From Acanthochromis polyacanthus (taxonomy: Eukaryota > Chordata > Actinopteri > Pomacentridae), in contig NC_067132.1 in NCBI RefSeq assembly GCF_021347895.1, positions 7,982,338-8,046,337 on the forward strand: DNA of 64,000 nucleotides, in the 5' to 3' direction. The position numbers and the translations under genes were made by a program. The notes beneath the pieces were generated by a model that was not told the DNA's origin, ran no database searches, and saw nothing but the letters and a program-made list of their open reading frames with translations. Shown here in pieces: positions 13,385 through 26,600 of this stretch; within the stretch, counting starts at the first letter, position 1, and the number at the start of each line of letters is the position of its first letter.

Positions 13385-13715
13385 AACAGCGCTGAGCGGA
13401 GCGGGTGACTGGTCCAAGATGGCAGCCCCACCGCTCGTCAGCCCCAATAGGCAGTTGCGGTCGATGCGGCGTCTACTCTTTATATATGTCTATGGTATCG
13501 CACATGTCTGCATCTGCAAACCATAAACAGGAAGTGAATTCGGTGACGTACGTGCATTACGTTTGCGCTGGGAGCTGCTATGATTGGTGAAACTCACGGG
13601 AGGCGGCCAAAATTGCGGGAAAGTTGCGGTGATTGGACAAAATTGTAAGGCCACGCAAAATTCGCGGAGATTGGTAGATTTTGCGCGATCGCAACATCGC
13701 GAATTCCTAAAAAAA
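13385..13715. repeat. CpG-rich repeat-like block
   Basis: Composition switches abruptly to CpG-rich: GGAGCGGGTGACTGGTCC, then repeated GCGGTGATTGG / GCGGAGATTGG units with TTGCGCGATCGCAACATCGCG near 13680-13700. It resembles interspersed repeat debris of fish genomes; class not assigned. Confidence 0.45.
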
Positions 13716-13844
13716 CAGAGAACAGGTATTTACCACTTTTTTTGCTTGCAAACTATGATTTGACATTACTAACATTTACTGAAAGTAATCCCATGAATGT
13801 AAACATTTCTTAGATTTCATAGATTTGTTCAATTACCTTTTATG

Positions 13845-14065
13845 AATGAATGAAAAGACAGAATACAGGAAAAATGCTGCCCTTTTTTTTCATTTCTGGA
13901 CTTAGAAAATATTCTGGGTGCTACCCATATAGATCTAATTTAGCCTTTCTCATTAATGCTCTAAATGATTGTAAATATTTTGTAAGATGAGTGAAATGAT
14001 AAAATACAGGGGAAGTCCTGGCCAATTTTTTTTCCACATCTGGACTTAGACAAATATTCTGGGCA
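13845..14065. repeat. Degenerate tandem duplication (about 135-bp unit)
   Basis: Both units contain AATACAGG, then a T-rich tract, then TCTGGACTTAGA and ATATTCTGGG. The first lies at about 13845-13919 and the second at about 13985-14063. Confidence 0.65.
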
Positions 14066-14634
14066 TTTTGACTTTTTAATTTATGGTCTGATCTGCTGTA
14101 TAATAATCAATGACTTTTTGTTTTCAGAGCTAGCAGTCACTCAGCCAGTCTATGATCCCGTAGTTAAGGTCTCACACATAGTCATTAAATTAGGTTAATT
14201 AATATTTTCCCAAAACCAAACATACAGAAAGATGCACAACATCTATGCTAAACATGCAGTTATGTTACAAGCCAGACAGCATACTACAGAGGTTTACTAA
14301 GAGACCAGACACACATACTACTGGTGAAAGTGCAGTTTGCATGAAAATTGTGTACTTAAAACTCACATTTTGATTAAATGTACTTAAATACACAAATCAC
14401 ATGACAAAACCAAGTGCTAGAAAAATGTTAAATTACACAAATAAAATGCACCAGAGGCCACCAAATAGCACAAAAAAAATCAAAATTTTCTTGGGGGGGC
14501 ATGCCCCCAAACCCCCCTACATTTTGCGCGCATTCAGCGCGCTCCATCTCTCTACGCACGCCGCCATTATGCAAAAGTGGTGCAGGCTACTTTATTTCTC
14601 GTGCAGGCTACTAATACTTCTTCGGAACACTCTG

Positions 14635-14730
14635 CGCACACACACACAGACACACACATGCGCGCACACACGCGCGCACACACACACACACACAAACGCA
14701 TGCACGCACACACACAAACACACACACACA
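14635..14730. repeat. (CA)n microsatellite with CGCG interruptions
   Basis: CA repeats interspersed with GCGC, CAGA and CAAA units. It directly precedes the unit at 14731. Confidence 0.95.
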
Positions 14731-14995
14731 CTGTGTTTTCCTATCCTTGTGGGGATCTACCATTGACTCCCATTCATATCTAACCCCTAACCCTTACCCT
14801 AACCCTATCCTTAACCCAGACCAAAACAATGTCTAACCCTAAAAAAACATTTTTGCACTTTTACTTTTTCAGTAACAACAACATGGCCAAGAAAACACTG
14901 TTTCCCCTCATGGGGACCCAAATGAGGTCCCCACAAATGACATTTCTTTTGGTTTTCCTATGGTTGTGAGGACATTAGGTCCCCACAACCCCTAT
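14731..14995 (+). repeat. CA-embedded dispersed unit, copy A
   Basis: This 265-bp unit opens GTTTTCCTATCCTTGTGGGG. It contains telomere-like TAACCC/CCCTAA repeats (about 14781-14817), CAGTAACAACAACATGGCC and an inverted pair GGGGACC...GGTCCCC. Near its end it repeats the opening motif as GTTTTCCTATGGTTGTGAGG. The same unit recurs at 18056. CA repeats flank it on both sides. Confidence 0.85.
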
Positions 14996-15199
14996 AATTA
15001 CCCACCCACACCCACACACACACACTCACACACACAGCCATTTAAACATCCAAGGACTTAAAAAAAAGTCCAACCTGCTCAGATATCACCTGCTGTCCCA
15101 TTGTTTCCTGGAAACCTTTCTGATTAATGAAAAGCTATTGTGTATACAAGTCCAGATCAGACCCACAGACACACACACACACACATTTCCTGCCCTGAT

Positions 15200-15243
15200 C
15201 ACCTGCCCAGTGGATAAGGCGCATTGCAGTAAAGTAGCAGGTG
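15200..15243. promoter_or_regulatory. Paired E-boxes CACCTG...CAGGTG
   Basis: CACCTG at 15200-15205 and CAGGTG at 15238-15243 are separated by 32 bp, in unique-looking sequence (about 15190-15420). ZEB proteins bind paired CACCT sites; whether this pair is used is unknown. Confidence 0.3.
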
Positions 15244-17410
15244 CCTGTCCATTGCAGCAGTGCAAGGGCTGATTTGATGGTAATCTATAATCTGTAAGGC
15301 TTTGATGCCACCGCCGAGCTTATCAGCTAGGTTTTGTTTGGCCAGGCTCGAAGCGCTGGTTTTAGCTGGATGACAATGTTGCACACTTAGCCTTTGTTGG
15401 TTTTTCGGCCCTCCTGTTTTTGTTATTGCTGCTGTTTTCGTTGAGGCGTGAATAGATGGAGGGTTTTTATGGGGTATCTGTGCACAGGCATTTCGGTGTG
15501 TGAGTTTGTGTGTTTGATTCCGTAGCAAGATAAAATTGTCTCACAGTGAAAAGAGTTTTGACTTTTCTTAAGGCTCAACTTGAGGATTAAATAATGATTT
15601 AACAAGTTTTTCAGTCCTTTCCCCACCCAGTCTGTGCTAGCAATTCTGTGTTAAGCATAAGGTAGACTGCCTCTTATATACTACGCATGAGAACACATTG
15701 TTTACACCATTTGTCTCTCAGGCATACTTCCACTGTCTTCCCTCTTTATCTCTCTCACTGTAATCTGGTGTGTGTTTGAGATGTTTGTGTATTCACCACC
15801 ATAGTGGTATATTAATTCATATTTGTCCATGGGTCTACCATATGTGGAGAAAACTGTGGAAATGCAGCAGACAGTGGGGCTGTTGGCGGTGACATGTACG
15901 GCTCACATGGCGCCAACTACTTTTATTGGACAATAATGGGAGGCTGCCATGGATGACTTACAGGGACGCACCCGCAACCCTCCATATGGAGAGATTTTAT
16001 TTGAACACAAGACCAGTGGTGCAGAAATGTGTAAGGTTGTGTCAGGCATGGGAACCACTGTATGATATATCTTCTGGCCTCTGAGGCTTTATACTGCAAC
16101 ACCTAAAACAGTGTTTGGGTGCGGCTGTTGAGTATATGATTGAATGTGTCTGTGCCTCATGCTGGAAGATTTTAGAGCATGCATCATAGGTGAAGCACAA
16201 TGGAATATGTGTGGTAGTATACTTTTTGTACGTTTTAAGAGTGCTGTGAATCTACATTGTACTGTAAATTTACATTTTGTTTTAACTTATGTGCCTTTGA
16301 ATCATACACTGTATGCTTTAGTGATGCTTTTCTCAGTTGCTTCAGTGAGTCATACATTTGCCAGAGTTAAACGGGTTGACATTTAGATCTCACGTTGACT
16401 GCTGATGACCTTAGTTTCACTATATGGGGACTCAACCTCAAATTATTGCTGTATCCCGCATGTTGAATCTATTTTAGTTTGGACGGTAAGACAGTCATTG
16501 AAGAGGTCAGTCCTCATCAGCTCATTATATGTTCTTGGGAAGAGGTTAGCCAGCTAATGAATTAACAGCATTAAGCTATCAGATTTACAACCTAGATACA
16601 CACCTCCATAGCATTACCTCATTGTGGTGTTAAAAGCAGATTTATACTGTATCTATATAATATTACACGGCCTGTGATGTACTGTATTGCATTTACACAT
16701 TGTTAAATATAAATTAATTCACATTCATTCTGCTTTACCAAACTAAATGACTAACTGAACATGTAGACCAAGTTACCCCACATAGACTAAACTCAGCTGA
16801 TTAATTTGTGTCACCTGCTGTGTTTGTGCGAGCCGCACGCTGTCTGGCATAAGTCACAGCCAGACGAGCTTCCTCTGAAAGTAGTCACCATCCTGTCTTC
16901 TCTGGCAGGTACTAGAAGTGTCATGTCAACTTTGTGGTGGACCCTTCCACGTGGTGGAAAACTGAGATATCAAAATGCGTGAGTTAGTTGTACAGTGACG
17001 AATGGAAATTTGGGGTAATTATGAACAAGACAAACACCAGTACTTCTACTCCATGAGTGTTTCTTATTCCTCTGAAGAACCAGCCTCTCTCTCTGTTCTC
17101 ACTTCTTTACTTTCTCCCTCCCTCCCTCTGTTGATGTCCAGTTGGAGCACCTGGGAGGAAGCAGCTGTAGGTGGTGATTACAGTTCAGAGACTCCAAAAT
17201 AACTTCTCCTCCTCCCTGCTTGCTCCCCCTCTCCATTCTCTTCTTCTCAGCCACCCTTTCCCAGCCTCCCTTACTCTGAATCATTCCATCATCCAAAAAA
17301 CAAATAAAAGAAGTGCAAAAAGAAGAAAGACAAAAGAAAAAGAACCTAAATGCTCTAAATTGCCTCTATTCTCTGCTCTTAGTCCCACAGGGGCTGCATT
17401 AATGTGTGTT

Positions 17411-17412
<2 letters not shown>

Positions 17413-17503
<91 letters not shown>
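17413..17503. repeat. (TG)n microsatellite
   Basis: About 91 bp of pure TG. Confidence 0.99.
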
Positions 17504-17506
<3 letters not shown>

Positions 17507-17690
17507 TAGTCATGTAAATAAAGTGACTAATACACACCGCCTGGCTCATCAATATGAGGAGCAGTGGGCTCAGCTCATACAGATACAGATGAACACAGGA
17601 TGAATAATGTTAGCGGAGCATTGCTGCATATGACCACCCTCTCTCCACCCACCTCCAGTGTTGCTTGTGATTCTGTGTGTGTGTGTATGA

Positions 17691-17693
<3 letters not shown>

Positions 17694-17776
<83 letters not shown>
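17694..17776. repeat. (TG)n microsatellite
   Basis: About 83 bp of pure TG, preceded by a short interrupted TG run from about 17674. Confidence 0.99.
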
Positions 17777-17778
<2 letters not shown>

Positions 17779-17946
17779 ATGCACATGCGTTTACTGTGCT
17801 AAAGCTCCCATCAATCACACACCCAGAATCTTTCAGCAAGGTGCACATGCACACTAAGACACTGACACATACACACTACTGCTGGAATTATTAAAAGCCA
17901 GAGTGTCATCACTGATCTGTTTGACAGTTTGACAACATTTCCATGG

Positions 17947-18312
<366 letters not shown>

Positions 18313-18329
18313 AATAGCCACCACCTGAT

Positions 18330-18333
<4 letters not shown>

Positions 18334-18379
<46 letters not shown>

Positions 18380-18380
18380 C
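18334..18380. repeat. (CA)n(TA)n microsatellite
   Basis: A CA run of about 33 bp passes into a TA run. Confidence 0.97.
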
Positions 18381-21300
18381 ATATACTGTATCAGCTCTTA
18401 CACAGCCATCAGCACAAGTCACACTCATGTCACTGGGGTGACAAAAAGAGCTAGGCTAGTCCTTGGACAGCACTGCCTTTCTTTCCTCTTCCTCTCGGCT
18501 ACAGAGTCACATCACCGTAGGACAGAAGGCCAGTGTTCAGGGTCACACACTGCCCAGTGGAATTCCCCCTCAACAGCAGGGAGCTCACAGAGGCAAAATA
18601 CAGCTCTGTTTGACCCTGTTCAGCCTCTGTACTGTCAGACACACAAAGAGCAGGCCCCTCTTCTATTCATGTTGGACTTTTTGCTGAACGATTATTCAAG
18701 TCAGAGGGCAGAAAATGTGTCAAGAACCAATAATAGCAGTAATGTGACTGGTTATATCAGAACTGATATTTGCTGCCCTATGCAAGAGTTAGCTCCATGT
18801 AAAAACTCCAAAAGGGACATTTTGCCTTTTGGATTAATGTTGGCAGACAAATCACAAGCACAACTCACTGGTTCACTACAAAGTATTAGCAGAAAAGAAC
18901 AAGAGAAGTTGTTTTGATGAAACTTCATGATGTTTACAGATGTAGTTTTTGCCCTGAGGACCAAACTGTTATCAGATCGAGGTCTTAAATGTTTTTACTT
19001 GGGTGTACTTGACGTAAAATTGAGAGCAGACTTTCTCCCAGAAATGTCTCGCTGTTTCACTGCTCAGTGACCTCACATTATGGGTGACATCACATGGGAT
19101 AGTCCCGAGCGTCCAGTCCAATGATTGCAGTGTGCTCGGGTAATCGAGGTCCCACCCTGTTGGCTGCTGCATGCAAAGAAACCCTGCTCTGGTCTCCATC
19201 TTTGAGCCTCAGGGAGCAGCAACCAGCATCTGACAAGAGCAGGAAAGAACATGAGTAAGCTGAATGAAGGACAAGACAGCTGAATGTAACTTGCAAACAG
19301 TAACCACATTATTTGGTTGGCAGTGGCATTAGTTTGAACATAACAAATCAATTCTACATCAGTCTGGCTGACTCACTTCTGTTCCTGTTCCATGCTCAAA
19401 TGCAACAGTTCATTTTTCTTCTGTTTACAGTGGTGGAATACACTAGGTGAGGTGATATAACAGAGTACACAGCAGAAGTGTTTGACTCACTGTAGGCCCA
19501 TTACCATAGATGGCGGAGGGCAGTGAGAGATCTGTGCCTATTGATTGCCCCAGCTGGACTGTCGATACTCCCCTTCGAATTCTGACACAGCGAACTAATG
19601 GTCTCCCCATGCCGGTCACAACCAGACGCATGCCCACGCACCATCCCAGCACCTAAGGGTGTAATGGACAAAAGAGGGCCCATCAATACATCAATACATG
19701 ATGACCTGCGTTTACCTGCTGCCTCAGCCATTTCACCAATCAGCTCCGTTGAGAGGATGCATTAACAATGGCACTGCTCACTCAGCCTGTGATTTTTCAT
19801 CTGTCCGCCCATGTTCTGTTAATCATACTTTTTGTGTTAGTCATAGCAAGTACAACCATACAGTAGTGAAGGGAGAGAGTGTAGAGAGGCACAGTGGACT
19901 AACCTTCCCCTTTACACGAGGTTTTGCAACATGTATATACAAACAAACATGTACTCAGTCCTTCTCACTTGGTTTAGCAAGACAGATTTTCATAGCTGTT
20001 CATCCGACAGTCTGTCTGTAGCCCAACCTCACGGTCATTTAACAGCAGGGTAATGGTGTGAGCAGTACTGGCTGACTGCTCCTCAGCGCTAGTCGCCCTG
20101 GAGGCTGGTGTTGGAGGGGGGCAAGCCCTCCTGATCACATGGGGAAAGGCCACTTTGCCTGGGGAAAAAAGAAAAGACATGAACGTTGGCAGGGTGTTGG
20201 TGGAGGATTGAGGTGACAAAAGAGCTTTTGTGGACGTAAGTTTATGGTGTTAACCCCTTTCTCTCCCCTCTTCACATGAATAACAAGAAAGCACTGTGAC
20301 AACTGAGCAATGGCCTCGGGCAGCATGTTTGACGATTCGTTGTGTGTCAGGGGTAGTGCAGGATGTCTGGTCTCTGAAGTCTTGTGACAGAGCTGACATT
20401 CTGGAAGTAGGAGATTGGTCAGCTGTTGTCACAAATGCCACAAAGAGGAGGATTTTCTATAAAAAGGAAGAGCTATTGCTGCACTTTTGTGTGTTAGTGT
20501 CAGAATTAGTGAAGCCACAGTAGGTTGTCAACAGAGATCTTGGCCATGGCTTCACTGAGGTGTGTTGACCTGCTGATTACTATGAATACGGAACTTGAGA
20601 GTGGTGTAAAATGAGATGGAACCAATGAACAAAAAGGCATTTCTGGGTTATTTCTGCACGTCCACCTGTCCATGATTGTGTGCAGCTGTGTCAAAACATG
20701 TATGTGTGTGCTGCCTTTTGCCCTACGGCCTCTCCTCTCAATGAGACATCTGTCAGGCAGAGCCACAGCCTCAACACCTGACCTTTACTGAGGCACATAC
20801 ACACTAACCTAATGTTGTCCCTTGTCCTTACTCTTCTAGTTTTATGTCTTTATTTTCTCCTTACGCTGTCTTATTGTCTTTTACTGTCATTTTATTATTT
20901 ACTTATTTATTCTCTTGTAGCAGCCACCCTTGTTTCCACCTTTTATGCCTCTTTTCCCCGGCCTCGATCTCTCCTCTATGTTCTCGCTCTTTCTTTCTCT
21001 CAGTCTCTGACAGTTTGTGACACTCCCTCCCTGGGGCAGCCATCACTTCAGATGAGCATCGTATGTGACAGGCCAGCTTTGTCTTTTTAAGCCATTAGCA
21101 GTTCCTCTCCTCCCACCTTGCCATCATTCCCCTCTGTTTACCTTTTCTGCCCTCTTTTTTATGTTGGTCTCTCGCTGCTGACTGCCAGTCTTTGTTATTA
21201 ATCTACATAACAGACGCATTCTCAACCAGAATGAAGAATTGAGGAGTGTGAGTATCTGACAGTGGTGATGACTGTGATGTTCAGCCTTCTTAATGAACTG

Positions 21301-23584
21301 AAGTTGGATTTGTGATAAGTCTGTGTAGTATGGTATGCTTTCAGGTAAGCGAGATTTAATGAGACTTGCCAGTTGGAGAATTGTTTGGCTGTGTACCTCC
21401 CTCCCTCTTCATAGGCTAGTGTAATTCTCCCTGCTCTGTACTCCCCCACAGTAAACTGTCAAGCCTAATACAGGCAGGAATGCCCAGTCACCTGCTCCTA
21501 AAATGCAACAGCCCTGTGCTACACTAACCTAATATAGGCCTGCACTACACAACCTGGCTGGATAACATCGTTATTGCTCATTGCATATATTTAAACACAC
21601 ACCTCAATGTGCCCCAGCTCAGCTTTTAACCAACCGTGTGGAAATTATGCTATGCAGTTTTTAATGATTCTTATTTTTTTAATCAGTAGATTTTCCTTTC
21701 CTACATGTTTCTTTTTTTCTCAGTCACAACTGAGTAGTTATGATTTCTCAAATTAATTCTAAATCTGTGAAACTCCTCATTAAAACCCTGCAGTACTAAC
21801 TGACACAAAGAATGACTAATAGCATTTTTTTGCATGTTAGCCATAGATTAGAAGTAGTGAGCTATCTGACCCATGTGTATGTCCATGACAATAGGATGGA
21901 TCGAGTTGTGAAACTGGATTCTATTGTCTGACAATAGAACAGTTTGGCTGGCCACTTGTTGATGACGAATGATTATCATTGCTCTGAATACGTTTGACCA
22001 TTGTCCTGCCCTAATGTTAATGCATGATTGAATGATTTTCATATGTGTGGCCTCAAACAGTATCTGCTGACCCAGTCATGTTGCTGTCATTAGTGCTGAA
22101 GTGGCTGGAGAAAAAGGAAACAAGCTATGTAATGAAGTTTGATGCTACTGATGTAACTGGCTACATTTAAACAGGCTGAATACCTTTAGGCGGTCACTCT
22201 AATAATATCCTCACAGAGTCTCTGCTCAAAATGTCAACCCCAGACACAAATTGGCAAAATCAAAGGAGAAGAACACCATTATACTACTGTGCAGCTTTCA
22301 AATCCCATCAGTCTGTAAATGCAGCCCGAATAGAGTCTGACAGCAGAGGTGACAGGGACGTTTTATTTTGCCTGCAACACTCCAATGAGATCTGACGGAG
22401 GCTAACGCAACATTAGCCAGGTTTGGTTCCCTGCTGCTATTGCAGATGTGTTGCACTTAACAGCAGCTAGCAGAAGGGAAACAACTGTTTACCCAGGTGT
22501 GTGCTGAGGGCGTTCTGTGCAGGATAAATATTTATGTGGCTGTTTTGGTGTTGTTTCTGTGTTGGAGGTGATTTTCAGTGCAGTGGGAAGAGAAAGGAAA
22601 TATGATAAAGCTCAGGTGGCATAGTTTGTTATTTAGTGTGTAGGCCTGATAACATGTAGTTGATAAAGGGGAAAAACAAAGACAGATCAAGCGTGAAGAG
22701 CTTAAAAAAGGAGCAGAGAGGTAAAAGAGAGCAGAAGGAAGGTGGTTGCCGGAAGCATGACTGCAGGTTCTCTGGCTTACCAGAAGTTACAGCAGATGTT
22801 TCCTCTCCTCACCTCTCTTTTTTCCTCCCCCTGTTAACCCACCTCCTACATCACAGTGTTCTCAGTCACCTGTCTGTACTGTATATAGCTGGGCTAGTTG
22901 ACTGGGTGGGCAATCTCTCACCACAGACCTGCTGAGTGTTTGAGAACTAGAGCAGGCCTCTTCTCGGATGGACAGAGGGAGGGATGTAGGAAGGGAGGGT
23001 TTGTCCAAAGATACTCTAAGTAGGTAACACACTATGTACATGTTTGCAGGAGTTTTCTAGGGTACCGTCAGTTTTTGATGACTTTTTGTGTCACTTGAAT
23101 GTATTACCCTACAGAACCCCAACTAGTTTCCAGGTGTTTTTGCTGCTGTCAGATTTCATACACACAACCCGCTGTTCAGCCAAAAGTCTGTAAATTGTTG
23201 TCATGTCATTTTTAGTCACAGCTGAGTCAATCATGGCTTCTAATAGCACTGAAAGTCCAAGATTTTTGAAGAAATTAAAATGGCTGAGAATGTATCACTA
23301 TATTTAGCTTAGATTTGGTTGTTTTTCCTGATGAAACGGAAAGCTGCATCACCACTAGAGACTTGAAAATGTGATTATTCTTTCTCCTTTTCTATTTCTA
23401 GCTCTGATAAATGGAGTTCATTCAAAAAATGACAGACCTGTCAAACCTACCAGCAGGTTTTGGGATTTAGATTGTTAATCATCTGATAGTTCATCATGGA
23501 CTTATATGATACGATGTTATGGTAATGTGACCATCCATAATGATAAATGATCCCAAGCATGTCTTTTAGCAGCTTAACATACAG

Positions 23585-23585
<1 letters not shown>

Positions 23586-23640
<55 letters not shown>

Positions 23641-23653
23641 CTCTCTCTCTCTC
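23586..23653. repeat. (CA)n(TC)n microsatellite
   Basis: CA repeats to about 23637, then TC repeats. Confidence 0.98.
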
Positions 23654-26600
23654 CCACTTAGGTGTACCAGTGTTATTACCTTGGATGGGCTGTCTCACCT
23701 CCAACATAAACATAGATTGGGATATGTGTAAACTTGGTGGCCAGGGCATTGCTGTGGATTGTGTGTGTGTGGTGTGAAGACACCCGCCGGTCCCTAACAG
23801 CCCACCTGGCCTTATTTAGAAGAGCTAAGAGGAGCCAGAAGCAGCAACTCTCAGAGGACGGCCAATGTAACAGAATGTGTGTGGCTCATCACCATGCTCA
23901 TTAGCCCCGAAGAGAAATACCATCGCCAGCCACTGTGATTCGTACCTGGAACAGCCTGTGACTCCCCCTCGGTAGAAATACACTCTGTTATCTAGGTTTC
24001 ATTTAAGTACAGCAGCACTAGTAGGACTAACCCTGAGTAATAAAAGCATGTAGCCTAACAAGCAAAGCACATAACAGGCACGCTTTAGTAATTTTCTTTT
24101 TGAAGAGCATTCCACACTCTCTGAGGTGCAGTTTAGTCTTTTTTTTTTTTTGCTTTTTTCTCCACTCATTAACACCCACTGACTTCCTTTACACTTCGAA
24201 GTGTCATCATGCAGATTAAGAGAACAATAGCCTCCATTAGCATTAGTGTTATCATGGAAAGTGCTCATCAGATGGGAGAAGAGTGACCCGCGGAGGCTCA
24301 TTAGCTCATGTGCTAAAACCTTGATCAGTGCCATTAGGAAGACAAGAGCCCATTGTCTTCTAGCTCACCTCTGAAATGATTCCTATGAAAAGCTCTGCTC
24401 CACAGGTTGTTGAAGTGATTTGACTTTGATGCTGTGATCTTAATAAATTGTATATGTTATGCTTGTTTTGTTATTCGCCTAGTTGAATTCATCAGCACAA
24501 CATTTTGACATCACTCGCGGTTATGCCACATAAAATAAAGTACTGCATTAAAAGTGACTAATTTGCAGGAGTGCTAGGTGCAGTGCCATTTTTACCTCAG
24601 GCCTATACTAGTGCTTCTGCTTTTTTGCCTTCCCAGCTGAAGTTAGAACAGTGAGTAAGAGTCATTTGATGTTGCTTGGGGAGTTTTTAGAACGGCGTGT
24701 TGTGCTGTGTGTATCTATGGAGAAACAAGCCAGGATGTGAGGGGTCCTAGCTGTGACTAGGCTCATCTTACTAGGAAACAGTCTCTTGGGACCTCTAGTG
24801 CCCTCTACAACTATGTGAGGGAATACTCTTATGTGTTCACAGTTATATCTCTAGAACCAAACCGCCTTTGCCTGGCCTAAATGGCCTGTGAACAAGCTAA
24901 CCATGAAAATCCCCAATTCTTTTGCTTTGTTATCGGTACTTGAGTTGACCTTCCTGACTCTGTGGGAGGAAGGCTGTTGTTTTAACAAAACCAGCAGCGT
25001 TTACCTCAGCGCTGAATGAGGCGCCTCACCTTGAGACGGCATACTTGAGGTTTTGAATGGCACTGCTTTGTTTTACTTTGGTTCGAGTTGGGTTTTTTTG
25101 TAGTGGTTGGCTTCCCTGAGAAAATGGCATTGCAGAGCCGCAAGGGCAGACTTTGTGACGGCAGAGTTTGTCCTCTTTGAGGATGCCTGTGGTAGTTTCA
25201 CCGCTGCCTGCTTGGCCCTGAGCTCCGAATGAGATAAGTGGCGTACCTCAATGAGGGAGCCTGTACCAAGGCTAAATATAGAGACAAAAGAGGAGTAGAA
25301 GGGCAGACAAAGAGTTGCTGCTGGTTGCAATGAGTCAATCTATCTAATCACAAGCAGAACAACAGCAGACCTCACAATATGTGTCAGTCAGTAGAGTGAA
25401 ATTAGTAGCAGGGAGAGAGCAAACCCTTTGATCTGTCTCTTTAAGAGCCAAACTCAGAGAAAAGTGTTTTGGTTGGACATTCCAGACATACCTCCTACAC
25501 ATTCTGGTCGACTCTTGGCCTGCACATGAGAGGTATAGGTTTTAGGTTCCTTTCAGATGTCCTCATAGGTAATGAATCAAGATAAAAGCTTAGTTCAGCT
25601 GGTAATGTGTTTGTTCACAGGCTATATATGTTTCTCTGTGCCCAAATCTACAGCTCTGTTATTAAGCCAGTCACTCACACCTTGAGGGCCTCAAAGCACA
25701 GAGATAGTTTACTCCCACAGAGGTTGAGATACTGCCATTCCTATCTGACACACCTCAGTGTAGGAAAGTACAAACTGAGCAATCTGCTGCTGTATGAGTA
25801 CTCCCTTGCAGTGATATTTAAGTTCTTGAAATTACTCATCAGTCAAGCCTAGATTGAACACCAATAATCTTAAATGAGTGCCAGCATGTTTACACGGTAA
25901 TTCGGTTATTCAGAATTTACAAAAGGAACCGGTGTAAGGGACATATGGCCCCTCATGTTCTGTGCTTCTGACAGATCAGTGACAACATGTCTGCCAAGGT
26001 GAGGCCCTCCTGTGGAGTAACACTGGACCTGTTTTGGGAGTAACCCACCCAGTCACCCATTCCTTTGCAAGTAATTGATACAGGCTGGCAGGTGTCATAA
26101 CAACACAGGCGTCTCTGTCCAGCAGGCTTGTTTAAGTGTGGCTGACATTGTCTGTCTGGCACCATCTTTCAAAGGACTCTTGGAACTTGGAAGGGAGTAC
26201 TAGGGTGGCAAGTCAAGATAAGGGTGAGGAAATTCAGTTGCATTTACTTAATCTTTTACCAAGGTATAACTGAGGGATTGCAGTCATTGCCAGCCGTGGT
26301 GTATATCTGTAGCATGTTGGAAGGATGTGTAGGTGAAAAATAAACAGCATATTGAGACGCTTTTAGTTGTATCAGCTTGTCTGCTACTGTAAGTGACACC
26401 TAAACTGTTTCTTTAGGGGAATGCCTGGCCTGTCATGTGAAGTGATGGATAATTAAGGAAAGTTACAGGGTGAGGCTATTGAGTTTGCACTGACATTGTC
26501 TTATTACCCACCTTCACAAAGTGTGTCTGTGTAGGAGGCTTTTGTAAAGTTGTGATCTACAGCTATGGGTTACAGACCTTACAGATCTTGAAGCCAAAGC

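Noticed and set aside
14781..14817. Telomere-like repeats read as a chromosome-fusion site
   Set aside because: The tract is short, degenerate and present in both copies of a dispersed unit, so it travels with that unit.
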